DNA of 64,000 bases from Rhizobacter koreensis (GCF_013366375.1 NZ_JABWMJ010000008.1:1-64000), one strand, 5' to 3'. Shown: positions 35,376 to 45,511, numbered from the stretch's first letter. Numbers and translations: made by a program. The notes: generated from the sequence alone by a model not told the origin.

Positions 35376-35765
35376 GTGCAGGCGAAGCTGACACCATCGA
35401 CCAAGCACGTCGACTTCGACACCATCCTGAAGTACGCAGCGGTGACGAACGACTACAACCCGATCCACGTCGACAAGGAATTCGCCGCCAAGAGCCCGAT
35501 GGGCGGCATCATCGCCCACGGCACGATGTCGGTGGCGCTGATCTGGCAGGCGCTGAAGAACACGCTCGGCGTGCAGGCGCTGAACCGCATCCACCTCGAG
35601 ATCCGCTTCGTGCAGCCGGTGCGCATCGACGACGACGTGACCGGTGGCGGCGAGCTGCGCGCCGGCAGCGAGCCGCCCGCCTACGACGTGTGGGTGCGCA
35701 ACGCCAAGGGGCAGGACGTCATCAAGGGCACGGCGACGCTCAAGCCCACAGGAGCATCGGCATGA
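35376..35765 (+). CDS. MaoC-type enoyl-CoA hydratase (catalytic)
   Basis: A 129-residue hotdog hydratase with the R-specific hydratase-2 motif intact: TNDYNPIHVDKEFAAKSP followed by MGGIIAHG. It would hydrate a 2-enoyl-CoA, probably together with the preceding non-catalytic MaoC-like protein. Two GTG codons are possible. The second (35376) has correct spacing to AGAGGAGG, while the first (35370) overlaps it. Its stop overlaps the next ATG (ATGA). Confidence 0.82.
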   Translation: MQAKLTPSTKHVDFDTILKYAAVTNDYNPIHVDKEFAAKSPMGGIIAHGTMSVALIWQALKNTLGVQALNRIHLEIRFVQPVRIDDDVTGGGELRAGSEPPAYDVWVRNAKGQDVIKGTATLKPTGASA

Positions 35766-36928
35766 GCCTGAAGAACACCGCCTGCATTGCCGGCGCCTGG
35801 GAACACCCGACACGTCGTGCCGATGACAAGTCGGTGGCCCAGCTGCATGCCGAGGTCGCGCGCGGCGCGCTGGCCGATGCCGGGCTGACGCTCAAGGACG
35901 TCGATGGCTACTTCTGCGCCGGCGACGCGCCGGGGCTGGGGGCGCTGTCGATGGTGGACTACCTCGGCATGAGCGTTCGGCACGTGGACACCACCGAGAC
36001 CGGCGGTTCGTCGTACCTGGTGCACGTGGCGCACGCCGCCGCGGCCATCGCCGCCGGGCGCTGCAACGTCGCGCTGATCACGCTGGCCGGCCGGCCCAAG
36101 GCCGAGGGCATGGCCACCGGCACCGCGCCGCGCAACTACGGCCCCGCGCCCGACGTGCCCTTTGAGCTGCCCTATGCGCCGACCACGGTCAACATGTACG
36201 CGATGGCGGCGATGCGCCACATGCACGAGCACGGCACGACGGGCGAGCAGCTCGCGTGGATCCGCGTCGCCGCCTCGCACCACGCGCAGCACAACCCGCA
36301 CGCGATGGTGCGCGACGTGGTCACGGTGAAGGACGTGGTCGGCTCGCCGATGATCGCCGACCCGCTGCACCGGCTGGACTGCTGCGTCATCAGCGACGGC
36401 GGCGGCGCGCTGGTGGTGGTGCGGCCCGAGATCGCGCGCAGCCTGAAGCGGCCGGTCGTCGACATCATCGGCACCGGCGAGTACCAGCGCGCGCAGAGCG
36501 GCGGCAAGGTCGACCTGCTGACCACCGGCGCGGCGTGGACCGGCAAGGCCGCGTTCGCCGAGGCCGGCGTGAAGCCCTCGGACATCCAGTACGCGTCGAT
36601 CTACGACAGCTTCACGATCACCGTGCTGCTCACGCTGGAGGACCTGGGCTTCTGCGCCAAGGGGCAGGGCGGCCGCTTCGTCAGCGACGGCAACCTGATT
36701 GCCGGCACCGGCAAGCTGCCCTTCAACACCGACGGCGGTGGCCTGTGCAACAACCACCCGGGCAACCGCGGCGGCATGACCAAGGTGATCGAGGCCGTGC
36801 GGCAGTTGCGCGGCGAGGCCCACCCCAAGGTGCAGGTGCCGAACTGCCGGCTCGCGCTCGCGCACGGCACCGGCGGTTCGCTCGGCACCCGGCACGGCAG
36901 TGCCACCCTGATCCTGGAGCGCGCATGA
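35762..36928 (+). CDS. SCP2-thiolase-like protein (possible retro-aldolase) 3
   Basis: A 388-residue thiolase-superfamily protein. The nucleophile position reads DTTETGGSSYLVHV without cysteine. The C-terminal region has NNHPGNRGG, with the His kept, and AHGTGGSLGTRH in place of the second cysteine loop. The SIYDSFTITV motif keeps the tyrosine proposed to be catalytic in Ltp2-like aldolases. It is coupled on both sides, to a MaoC hydratase and to its own DUF35 partner. Hydration followed by retro-aldol cleavage is therefore the most natural reading. Confidence 0.8.
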   Translation: MSLKNTACIAGAWEHPTRRADDKSVAQLHAEVARGALADAGLTLKDVDGYFCAGDAPGLGALSMVDYLGMSVRHVDTTETGGSSYLVHVAHAAAAIAAGRCNVALITLAGRPKAEGMATGTAPRNYGPAPDVPFELPYAPTTVNMYAMAAMRHMHEHGTTGEQLAWIRVAASHHAQHNPHAMVRDVVTVKDVVGSPMIADPLHRLDCCVISDGGGALVVVRPEIARSLKRPVVDIIGTGEYQRAQSGGKVDLLTTGAAWTGKAAFAEAGVKPSDIQYASIYDSFTITVLLTLEDLGFCAKGQGGRFVSDGNLIAGTGKLPFNTDGGGLCNNHPGNRGGMTKVIEAVRQLRGEAHPKVQVPNCRLALAHGTGGSLGTRHGSATLILERA

Positions 36929-37323
36929 GTCTGAACATCGGCCGGCGCCAGATGCCGGCGCCCACCGTCTACCCCGACGCCAAGCCGTTCTGGGATGCTG
37001 CCGCCGAGGGCCGGCTGCTCGTCAAGCGCTGCCGCGACTGCGGCGAGCACCACCACTATCCGCGCGATGGCTGCCCGTTCTGCGGCAGCCTGAACACCGA
37101 GTGGCGACAGGCCGGCGGGCAGGGCACGATCTACAGCTTCAGCGTCATGCGCCGTGCCGAGGTGCCCTATGTCGTCGCCTACGTGACGCTCGACGAGGGC
37201 CCGTCGATGATGACCAACATCGTCGATGCCGATGCCGACGCGATCCGCATCGGCCAGCGCGTGGCGGTGCGGTTCCAACCGAGCGAGGGTGGGTCGCCGC
37301 TGCCGGTGTTCGTGCCGGTGTGA
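36925..37323 (+). CDS. DUF35 Zn-ribbon/OB-fold protein 3
   Basis: A 132-residue protein with zinc ribbon (RCRDCGEHHHYPRDGCPFCG) and OB-fold (GTIYSFSVMRRAEVPYVVAY, DEGPSMMTNIV). It is the partner of thiolase-like protein 3, coupled by ATGA. It ends the plus-strand run. The livF gene on the other strand ends 37 bases away. No strong terminator is visible between them. Confidence 0.85.
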   Translation: MSLNIGRRQMPAPTVYPDAKPFWDAAAEGRLLVKRCRDCGEHHHYPRDGCPFCGSLNTEWRQAGGQGTIYSFSVMRRAEVPYVVAYVTLDEGPSMMTNIVDADADAIRIGQRVAVRFQPSEGGSPLPVFVPV

Positions 37324-37359
37324 CCTTCGTTGGCCGGCAAGGCTCGGACCGCGTTGGAT

Positions 37360-38154
<795 letters not shown>

Positions 38155-38182
38155 CGGAGGCTCGGGCGCGTAGAGGTTGCGA

Positions 38183-39433
38183 TCACTTGTTCGCTTTGGC
38201 GAAGTCGGCCGAATTGGCCTTGATGAGCGTGTTCACCAAGCCGGTGTAGTCTGCGAACCAGGGCGTCTGCGGCACCCACTTCGTCCCGTCCCACATGTCG
38301 ATGCGGGTCTTGCCGCCGCCGCCGTGGTCTTGTGGAGTCACCGTGATCGGCGCCATGAAGCCCTTGGCGTCGAAGTTCTTCAGACCGTACATGCCTTGGC
38401 GGATCTTTTCCGCCGTCAGCGGCATGCCCTGCGTCTTGATCGCCAGACGCACACCTTCGAACACCGAGGAATACACGGCCAGGCCGGTGTTGTAGTAGGA
38501 ATCTGCCACCAGCTTGCGGTCGCCATTGCCCTTGCCCTTGTCGTACAGCTCTCGCAGGATGTCCTGCACCAGAGGGTGTTCGGCGCCGCCGCTCACCACG
38601 GCAGAACGCTTCAATCCCTTGGCGGCAGCGGCGCCGAAGTTGTTGATGTCGACCTCGTTGATCCAGTTGCCGGTCACCATGCGGTCGATCGGGATGCCGT
38701 TGCGCTGCATCTCGCGGAACGAGATCGGGTTCAGCGGCGAGAAGGACCACAGCACCACCCAGTCGGGCTGGAAGCGACGGATCTGCGCGAAGGCGGCGCT
38801 TTGGTCGTTGCCAGGCACCGGGAACGGGAAGGTCTGGAAGTCGTAGCCCTCCAGGCGCTTGAGCGCTTCGAAGACCGGCATCGGCTCTCTGCCGAACGGT
38901 GTATCCAGGTAGAGGAACGCGACCTTCTTGCCTTTCAGATTGCCGCCTGCCTGCTTCTTGAAGTAACTGATGATGTTGGCGGCCTGACCCCAGTACGTGG
39001 GCGCAAGTACGAAGACGTTCTTGAACACCTCGCCGTCCACCGCGTCGCCGCGCCCCACCAGCGGCTGCACGAGGATATTGCCGTCCTGCATGATGCGCGG
39101 CAGCGCGGCGCGCGACACCGGCGTGGAGAAGAAGTCGAAGACCATCACGCCCTCGCGCTTGAGGCGCTCGTAGCAGTCGATGCCGCGCTGGGGTTCGTTG
39201 CCGTGGTCCTGCACGATCACCTGGATCGGCCGCCCTTCGAGCCCGCCGCGAAGGTTGAGCAGATCGGCGTAGTCCTTGGCCGCCTGCGCCACCTGCGGCA
39301 CCGCGGCGACGTAGATCTTGGTGAGGTCGTAGCACAGCCCGAAGCGCACCGGATCGGCGGCCTGTGCTTGTGCGGCCGCCGAGGCGGCTGCGAACAGGGC
39401 AGCTGCGAATGTTTGAATCAAGCCGGCGCGCAT
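38183..39433 (-). CDS. Periplasmic binding protein of Liv-type transporter (copy A)
   Basis: A 416-residue type I periplasmic binding protein with a signal peptide (FAAALFAAASAAAQAQA). It shares long identical segments with the protein at 39496-40740, such as VQDHGNEPQRGI, GRGDAVDGEVFK, PTYWGQAANI and DHGGGGKTRI. The two are tandem duplicates. It would capture the substrate for LivHM/LivFG. The ATG at 39433 gives a normal signal peptide. Open frame upstream overlaps the next gene and is not secretory. Confidence 0.88.
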   Translation of the reverse strand: MRAGLIQTFAAALFAAASAAAQAQAADPVRFGLCYDLTKIYVAAVPQVAQAAKDYADLLNLRGGLEGRPIQVIVQDHGNEPQRGIDCYERLKREGVMVFDFFSTPVSRAALPRIMQDGNILVQPLVGRGDAVDGEVFKNVFVLAPTYWGQAANIISYFKKQAGGNLKGKKVAFLYLDTPFGREPMPVFEALKRLEGYDFQTFPFPVPGNDQSAAFAQIRRFQPDWVVLWSFSPLNPISFREMQRNGIPIDRMVTGNWINEVDINNFGAAAAKGLKRSAVVSGGAEHPLVQDILRELYDKGKGNGDRKLVADSYYNTGLAVYSSVFEGVRLAIKTQGMPLTAEKIRQGMYGLKNFDAKGFMAPITVTPQDHGGGGKTRIDMWDGTKWVPQTPWFADYTGLVNTLIKANSADFAKANK

Positions 39434-39495
39434 GGGCGGTCTCCTCGTTGAAGGAGCGGCGCCCGGAAGCCAGGCCGCCGCTGCAGGGTTTGGGT

Positions 39496-40740
39496 TTACT
39501 TGCCAGCTGACTTGGCGAATTCGCCCGAGTGCTGCTTGACGGTGCTCCAGACCAGGTCGGCGTATTCGGCGGACCAGTCGCTCTGCGGGACCCACTTGGT
39601 GCCGTCCCACATCTCAATGCGCGTCTTGCCGCCACCGCCATGATCCTTGCCGGTCACGGTCAGGGCGGGTTGCAGCCCGCCGGCGTCGAAGTTGAGAATG
39701 CTCTCGAGCCCCTTGCGCATCTTCTCCGCCGTCAGCGGGGCCTTTTCGCTCTTCAGGGCCAGACGGGCACCTTCGAAGATCGTGGCATAGGTCGCCAATC
39801 CCAGCCCGTAGTAGATGTCAGACACGAGTTTCCGATCGCCATTGCCTTTGCCCTTGTCGTAGAGCTCCTGGAGGATGGCCTTGATGGTGGGGTGATCGGT
39901 GCCACTGACCACCGGCGTGGCGCGCCGGATTCCCTTGGCCGCCTCGGCGCCGATATTGGCGATGTCCACATCGTTCAGCCAGTTCACGCTGACCACCCGG
40001 TCCAGCGGGATGCCGTTGCGCTTGGCTTCCTTGGCCGCCACCACGTGCATGGCCGAGAAGGCCCAGTGCACGATCAGGTCGGGCTGGAACCGCCGCAACT
40101 GCGACCACGCCGAAGTCTGGTCGTTGCCGGGAAGCGGGTAGGGGAACAGCTGGAGCTCGAACCCTTCCCGCTTCTGCAGTTCCTGCATGACGGGAATGGG
40201 CTCCTGGCCGAACGGGTAGTCGATGTACAGGAAGGCGATCTTCTTGCCCTTCAGATTGCCGCCGGACTGCTTCTTGAAGTGACCGACGATGTTGGCCGCC
40301 TGGCCCCAGTAGGTCGGGCCCAAGGGGAAGACCCACTTGAAGACTTCGCCGTCAACGGCGTCACCGCGGCCGACCATGGCCTGGATCATGACCTCCCCGT
40401 CCTTCATGGCGCGCGGAAGGACGGCACGCGACACCGGTGTGGACAACAGGTCAACCGTCAGTGCCTGGCCTTTCACCCGCTCGTAGCACTCGATGCCGCG
40501 CTGCGGCTCGTTGCCGTGGTCCTGCACGATGATCTCGACCGGGGTGCCTTCGATGCCTCCCCGCAGATTGGTCAGCGCCGCGTAGTCTTTGGCAGCTTGG
40601 GCGAACTGGGGGGTGACGAAGGTGTAGGCCTTCGTCAGGTCGTAGCACAGCGCGAAGCGGATCGGTTCGGCGGCGAACGAAGCTTGCGCCCCCATCGCGA
40701 ACGCGGCGGCGCCGATCAGCAGTTTGAGTCGTCGGATCAT
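39496..40740 (-). CDS. Periplasmic binding protein of Liv-type transporter (copy B)
   Basis: A 414-residue type I periplasmic binding protein with a signal peptide (MIRRLKLLIGAAAFAMGAQASFA). It aligns along its full length with the next gene product at 38183-39433, differing mostly in ligand-facing stretches (for example PYPLPGNDQTSAWSQLRRF against PFPVPGNDQSAAFAQIRRF). Two binding proteins for one permease suggest two related ligands or a recent functional split. The 62-base gap to the next gene contains its own ribosome binding site. Confidence 0.88.
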   Translation of the reverse strand: MIRRLKLLIGAAAFAMGAQASFAAEPIRFALCYDLTKAYTFVTPQFAQAAKDYAALTNLRGGIEGTPVEIIVQDHGNEPQRGIECYERVKGQALTVDLLSTPVSRAVLPRAMKDGEVMIQAMVGRGDAVDGEVFKWVFPLGPTYWGQAANIVGHFKKQSGGNLKGKKIAFLYIDYPFGQEPIPVMQELQKREGFELQLFPYPLPGNDQTSAWSQLRRFQPDLIVHWAFSAMHVVAAKEAKRNGIPLDRVVSVNWLNDVDIANIGAEAAKGIRRATPVVSGTDHPTIKAILQELYDKGKGNGDRKLVSDIYYGLGLATYATIFEGARLALKSEKAPLTAEKMRKGLESILNFDAGGLQPALTVTGKDHGGGGKTRIEMWDGTKWVPQSDWSAEYADLVWSTVKQHSGEFAKSAGK

Positions 40741-40787
40741 GGAGACACTCCTCGTCAGGGTTGAGGTTGCGGTGGGATGGGGTTCGC

Positions 40788-41861
40788 TCAGCGGCGGGCG
40801 TAACCGAAAGGCCAGAAGATGAAGTAGTTGCGCAGGTTGCTGTAGATCTTGGCCAGGCCCAGCGGTTCAAACAGGAGAAACCCGATGATCAGCACGCCAT
40901 AAAGGAACGCGGGGATGTGCGCCAGCAGCTCGATGCCGATCTTCAGGTCGGCGGCCTGGGCGGCGGCAAAGATGAGATTGGCCACGATGCCGGGCAGCAG
41001 CAGGATGAAGGCCACGCCGAAGTAGCAGCCGATCACGCTGCCCAAGCCACCCACGATCACCATCGCCAGCACCTGGATCGACACGTTCACGGCGAACTGC
41101 TCCGGCGTGACCGCGCGGTAAAAGGTGAAGATCAGGATCGCGCCCGTGACGCCGCCGATGAACGACGACATCGCGAAGGCCACCAGCTTGTAGTAGAAGC
41201 TGTTGACGCCGATCACCGCCGCGGCAAAGTCCTTCTCGCGCACGGCCACCAGGGCGCGGCCGAGGCCGGAGCGGCGCAGGTTGAGCATGAAGATGGTGAC
41301 CAGCACGCACCAGACGAGCGCCACGTAGTAGAGCCCGGCATCCGAGCTCACCTCGATTCCCAGCAGGCGCAGCGGCGGTGCCTGGATGGTGGCCTGGGTG
41401 CCGCCGCTGACCGCGGGCACCTTGTTGATCACCCAGTCCATCACGAACTGCAGCGCGAGCGTGCTCAGCGCGAGGTACAGGCCGCGCACCCGCAGTGCGG
41501 TGATCGCGAACGCGCTGCCGATGAGTGTGGACACGGAACCCGCCAGCAGCAGCGCGATCTCGAAAGGGATTCCCTTCAGCGTGGCATGCACCGCGGTGTA
41601 GGCGCCGATGCCCATGATGGCGGCGTAGCCGAAGTGGAACTGCCCGGCCCAGCCAAGGACCAGGTTCAGGCCCAGCGCAGCGGCCGTCCAGATGAGCCAC
41701 GGCAGCATGTAGCTCTTCATGTACAGCGGGCTCAGCAGGACCGGCGCAGCGACCGCCAGCACCAGCAGCACGGCGATCTGCCAGCGGTCGAAGGGAATGG
41801 GAAACAGCTGCCTGTCGCCGCGGTAGGTGCTGTGGTGGATGCCGGCCTGACGAAAGAACAT
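40788..41861 (-). CDS. livM: Liv-type ABC transporter permease LivM
   Basis: A 357-residue inner-membrane permease. It has the family's GLNLVLGWAGQFHFGYAAIMGIGAY segment, LRVRGLYLALSTLALQF, the EAA-like loop SGLGRALVAVREKDFAAAVIGVN, and GGLGSVIGCYFGVAFI. About nine membrane segments are seen. The ATG at 41861 is chosen because it lies just after the livH stop (five-base gap) and gives the usual cytoplasmic N-terminus. Confidence 0.9.
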   Translation of the reverse strand: MFFRQAGIHHSTYRGDRQLFPIPFDRWQIAVLLVLAVAAPVLLSPLYMKSYMLPWLIWTAAALGLNLVLGWAGQFHFGYAAIMGIGAYTAVHATLKGIPFEIALLLAGSVSTLIGSAFAITALRVRGLYLALSTLALQFVMDWVINKVPAVSGGTQATIQAPPLRLLGIEVSSDAGLYYVALVWCVLVTIFMLNLRRSGLGRALVAVREKDFAAAVIGVNSFYYKLVAFAMSSFIGGVTGAILIFTFYRAVTPEQFAVNVSIQVLAMVIVGGLGSVIGCYFGVAFILLLPGIVANLIFAAAQAADLKIGIELLAHIPAFLYGVLIIGFLLFEPLGLAKIYSNLRNYFIFWPFGYARR

Positions 41862-41866
41862 GGTGA

Positions 41867-42754
41867 TCAGATCCTCTGGATGTCTTCGCGGCCGAACAGG
41901 CCGTGGGGGCGGATCAGGATGGTCAGCACGAGCGTGGCGGCCACCACCAGCTCGCGGCTGCCGCCGCCGACGAGGCTGTCGAGGTAGCCCGAGGCGACGC
42001 CCTGGAACATGCCCAGCAGCAGGCCCGCGACGATGGTGCCGCCGATGCTGTCCAGGCCGCCCAGCACCGCAACGGTGATGCCCATCAGCAGCAGCAGCGA
42101 CAGCGACTGGTCCACGCCCTGGATCGAGCCCCACAGCGCGCCGGCCAGCGTGGCCACCACGGCCGACATCGCCCACGACAGCGCCACGCCGCGCTCCACC
42201 GAGATGCCCACCGACCACGAGGCGGTGTAGTCGTCGGAGATCGCGCGCAGCACGATGCCCATGCGCGTGCGGAAGAACAGCAGGAAGAAGCCGAACAGGC
42301 CGACTGCCACCGCGCCGCCGGCGACGTAGCTGCGGTTGATGAGCACCGGCCCGATGAACAGCGGATCCGACGAAATCGGCAGCGGCAGCGGACGGTTCGT
42401 GCCGCCCCAGGCGACGAGCGCCGCGGCGCGCACGAAGATGTCCAGCGCCAGCGTCATCATGAGGATCATGATCAACGGGCGGCCCGCCAGGCGGCGCAGC
42501 GCCACGCGCTCGATACCCATGCCGATGCCGAACATGACCAGCATGCCCAAGGGCAACGCCGCCCAGATGGGCATCTTGAGCGTCTCGAACAGCGCCAGCA
42601 CCACGTAGGCGCCGAACATCGCGAGCGCACCCTGCGCCAGGTTGGGCACCGACGAGGACTTGTAGATCAGCACGATGCCCAGCGCCACCAGCGAATACAT
42701 CAGCCCGGACAGCGCGCCGTTGATCGCCAGCTCGAGGAAAAAGGGCCAATCCAT
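41867..42754 (-). CDS. livH: Liv-type ABC transporter permease LivH
   Basis: A 295-residue inner-membrane permease beginning LAINGALSGLMYSLVALGIVLIYKSS, a clear LivH start. It has NLAQGALAMFGAYV, RMGIVLRAISDDYTASWSVGISVERG as the coupling loop, and VLGGLDSIGGTIVAGLLLG. It forms the membrane channel with LivM. Its ATG follows the acyl-CoA ligase stop by two bases, so the ligase is an integral part of the transport operon. Confidence 0.92.
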   Translation of the reverse strand: MDWPFFLELAINGALSGLMYSLVALGIVLIYKSSSVPNLAQGALAMFGAYVVLALFETLKMPIWAALPLGMLVMFGIGMGIERVALRRLAGRPLIMILMMTLALDIFVRAAALVAWGGTNRPLPLPISSDPLFIGPVLINRSYVAGGAVAVGLFGFFLLFFRTRMGIVLRAISDDYTASWSVGISVERGVALSWAMSAVVATLAGALWGSIQGVDQSLSLLLLMGITVAVLGGLDSIGGTIVAGLLLGMFQGVASGYLDSLVGGGSRELVVAATLVLTILIRPHGLFGREDIQRI

Positions 42755-42756
42755 GT

Positions 42757-44730
42757 TCAGAGGTCCTTCAGCGCGAGCTCACGCTCGATGACGCCGGTGT
42801 CCCCGGTGTCGTAGGTGATCTGCGCCTTCATCCGCACGGAACGGGCGTCGGAATAGAGCGCCTGGATGACGGCCGCGTAGTGCTCGTCGATCACGCTGCG
42901 CCGCAGTTTTCGCGTGCGGGTGATCTCGCCATCGTCGGCATCGAACTCCTTGTGCAGGTTGACGAAGCGCCGGATGCGCAAGCCCTCCGGCTGGGCCTGG
43001 TTGACGTGCCGGATCACGCCGGCCACGAGTTCGATGACCTCAGGCTTCTGCGACAGGTCGGCATACGAGATGTAGGGAATGCCGCGCACCTCGGCCCAGT
43101 GCCCGACCGCTTCGCTGTCGATGCAAACCATCGCACAGAGGTGGTCGCGGCCCGTGCCCAGCACGGCCACGTCGCGAACGTAGGGGCTGAACTTGATGCG
43201 GTTCTCGATGTAGCCGGGGATGTAGCGCTCGCCCTTGGCCGTGCGCACGACCTCGGACACGCGGCCCAGCACCACCAGATGCCCGTCCTTTTCGACGTAG
43301 CCGGCGTCGCCGGTGTGCAGCCAGCCGTCGACCAGCGTCTTGCTGGTCGCTTCCTCGTTCTGGAAGTAGCCGCTGAAGATGCTGCCCGAGCGCAGCAGGA
43401 TTTCGCCGTCGTCGGCGATGCGGCAGTCCACGCCGGGCAACGGACGGCCCACGGTGTGCAGGCGCACCTCGTCGGCCGCCTGCACGGAGTTGAAGGCGCT
43501 GCTCTCGGTCTGGCCGTAGAGCTGGCGCAGGTTGATGCCAAGCGCACGGTAGAAGAGAAAGGTGTCCTCGCCCATGGCCTCGCCGCCGGTCAGTGCCACG
43601 CGCATGCGGCTCAGGCCGAGCTGGTCCTTCACCGGGCCGAACACCATCCACTCGCCCAGGCGCAGCAGCATGCGCTGCGCGGTTGAAGGTGCCTTGCCTT
43701 CGAGCTTCAGGCGCTCGGCCGCGATGCCCAGCGCGACGAAGCGATCGAAGACCCGCTTCTTCAGCGGCGTGGAATCTTCCATGCGCACGCGGATGGTCGT
43801 CAGCATGTTGTCCCAGCTGCGCGGTGCGGCCAGGTACAGCGTGGGGGCGATCTCGCGCAGGTTGCGCAGCACCGTCTCCGAGCGCTCGGGGATGTTGATG
43901 GTGAATCGAAGCGCGACGCCCGCGGCCATGGTCACCGCGAAGTCGCCGATCCAGGCCATCGGCAGGTAGGCGAGGATGGTTTCCTCGAAGCCGAAGACCT
44001 GGCCCTTGAAGGCGTTGCTCACCCCGGCCAGGACGTTGCGCTGCTGCAGCACCACCCCCTTGGGCTTGCCGGTGGTGCCCGATGAGTGCACGAACACCGC
44101 GGGGCCGTCGGGCCGCGAGCGCTGGATGATCTCGTTGCGCAGGGCCGGCTGCTCGCGCAGCCGCGCGGCCCCGGCGTCGCGCAGCTTCTCCCAGCCGATC
44201 AGGCCCTCGACCCGGTAGTTGTTCAGTCCGCGCGGGTCGTCGTAAACCACGTGCGAGAGGCCCGGCGCCTTCTCGCGCAACTCGAGCACCTTGTCGACCT
44301 GCTCCTGGTCCTCGGCCAGCGCGAAATGCGCCTGCGCTTCGCTGGCGAAGTGCAGCACCTCGGCGGGCGTGGCATCCGGGTACACCGGCATCGCGTAGCC
44401 GCCGAGCGCGCCGGCGGCGAGCATGCCCATGTACAGGCGTGCCCGGTTGTCGCCCAGGACCAGCAGCGAATCGCCGGCCGTGAAGCCCAAGTGCTCGAGC
44501 CCTGCCGCCACAGCCAGCACCTCGTCGAGCACCTGGGCCCAGGTGAACTCCTGCCAGATGCCCAGCGCCTTCTCGCGCAGCGCCACCCGCGACCCGTGGG
44601 TGCGCGCGTTCAGCGCCAGAAGCCGGGTCAGCGTGGTGTTCGGGTCGAGACCCCACTGGCCGGCCGCGTCAGCGCCGGTGGGCGCCGGAGAGGCCGGGGA
44701 TGCCGCCAGCGCGCGGTCTTCACGCTGCAT
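42757..44730 (-). CDS. Long-chain-type acyl-CoA ligase (AMP-forming)
   Basis: A 657-residue AMP-dependent synthetase. It has the P-loop-like VHSSGTTGKPKGVVL, the QLYGQTESSAFN adenine-binding motif, WLHTGDAGYVEKDGHLVVLGR with the ribose-binding Asp, and the C-terminal ITRTRKLRRSVI region. It would activate the imported acid to its CoA thioester, trapping it for the beta-oxidation genes around it. Ligases embedded between livG and livH are common in Burkholderiales aromatic and alicyclic acid operons. It overlaps livG by 11 bases. Confidence 0.88.
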   Translation of the reverse strand: MQREDRALAASPASPAPTGADAAGQWGLDPNTTLTRLLALNARTHGSRVALREKALGIWQEFTWAQVLDEVLAVAAGLEHLGFTAGDSLLVLGDNRARLYMGMLAAGALGGYAMPVYPDATPAEVLHFASEAQAHFALAEDQEQVDKVLELREKAPGLSHVVYDDPRGLNNYRVEGLIGWEKLRDAGAARLREQPALRNEIIQRSRPDGPAVFVHSSGTTGKPKGVVLQQRNVLAGVSNAFKGQVFGFEETILAYLPMAWIGDFAVTMAAGVALRFTINIPERSETVLRNLREIAPTLYLAAPRSWDNMLTTIRVRMEDSTPLKKRVFDRFVALGIAAERLKLEGKAPSTAQRMLLRLGEWMVFGPVKDQLGLSRMRVALTGGEAMGEDTFLFYRALGINLRQLYGQTESSAFNSVQAADEVRLHTVGRPLPGVDCRIADDGEILLRSGSIFSGYFQNEEATSKTLVDGWLHTGDAGYVEKDGHLVVLGRVSEVVRTAKGERYIPGYIENRIKFSPYVRDVAVLGTGRDHLCAMVCIDSEAVGHWAEVRGIPYISYADLSQKPEVIELVAGVIRHVNQAQPEGLRIRRFVNLHKEFDADDGEITRTRKLRRSVIDEHYAAVIQALYSDARSVRMKAQITYDTGDTGVIERELALKDL

Positions 44731-45511
44731 GCTGATGGCCCTTTCCGAGATAGGCTTCGACCACGCGCGGGTTGGCCACCACCTCGCGCGGCAGCCCGGT
44801 GCCGATGACCTCGCCGTAGTTGAGCGCCATGATGCGGTCGCAGATGCCGGTGACGATGTCCATGTGGTGTTCGATCAGCAGCACCGTGATGCCGCGCTCG
44901 TCGCGCGCGTCGAGAACGAATCGCGCCATGTACTCCTTCTCCTCCTGGTTCATGCCGGCCATCGGTTCGTCGAGGATCAGGAAGGTGGGTTCGGCGACCA
45001 GCGCGCGCGCCAGCTCGACGCGCTTCTTCAGTCCGATCGACAGCGATTCCACCGGCTCGTCGCGCACGCCCTGCAGTTGGAGGAACTCGATGATCTCCTC
45101 GCACACGCGGCGGTGGGCGATTTCCTGCGGCTGCCCCAGCCACCAGTACAGCGCCGTCTTGGCCACGCTGGGCTTCAGGTGCACGTGCCGGCCGAGCAGG
45201 ATGTTGTCCAGCACCGACATGCCGTTGAACAGCGCCAGGTTCTGGAAGGTGCGCGCGACCTTGCGCTTGGCCACCAGATGCGGCTTCATCGCGGTGATGT
45301 CGGCGCCTTCGAGAACGATGCGCCCCTTCTGCGGCGGGTAGAAGCCGGTGATCGCGTTCACCAGCGTGGTCTTGCCGCTGCCATTGGGGCCAACGAGGCC
45401 GAAGATCTCGCCGCGATCGATGCGCAGGTCCACGCCGGTGACAGCCACCAGGCCGCCGAAACGACGCTCGAGGCCGCTGCACTCGAGGATGGGCACGGCA
45501 GTGGCGTTCAT
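44720..45511 (-). CDS. livG: Branched-chain-type ABC transporter ATP-binding protein LivG
   Basis: A 263-residue ABC ATPase of the LivG type: Walker A GPNGSGKTTLVNAITGFY, FQNLALFNGMSVLDN, signature LSIGLKKRVELARALV (the LivG variant with IGLKK), Walker B TFLILDEPMAGMN, and VLLIEHHMDIVTGICDRI. It is first in its operon, behind a 420-base gap with two operator-like sequences. The ATG at 45511 is preferred to a TTG four codons upstream. Confidence 0.9.
   Translation of the reverse strand: MNATAVPILECSGLERRFGGLVAVTGVDLRIDRGEIFGLVGPNGSGKTTLVNAITGFYPPQKGRIVLEGADITAMKPHLVAKRKVARTFQNLALFNGMSVLDNILLGRHVHLKPSVAKTALYWWLGQPQEIAHRRVCEEIIEFLQLQGVRDEPVESLSIGLKKRVELARALVAEPTFLILDEPMAGMNQEEKEYMARFVLDARDERGITVLLIEHHMDIVTGICDRIMALNYGEVIGTGLPREVVANPRVVEAYLGKGHQHAA

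Noticed and set aside
25688-37323. A steroid side-chain degradation cluster
   Set aside because: The thiolase-DUF35-MaoC logic is similar, but no steroid ring genes (KstD, Hsa/Tes-type) are present, so I only claim mechanistic similarity.
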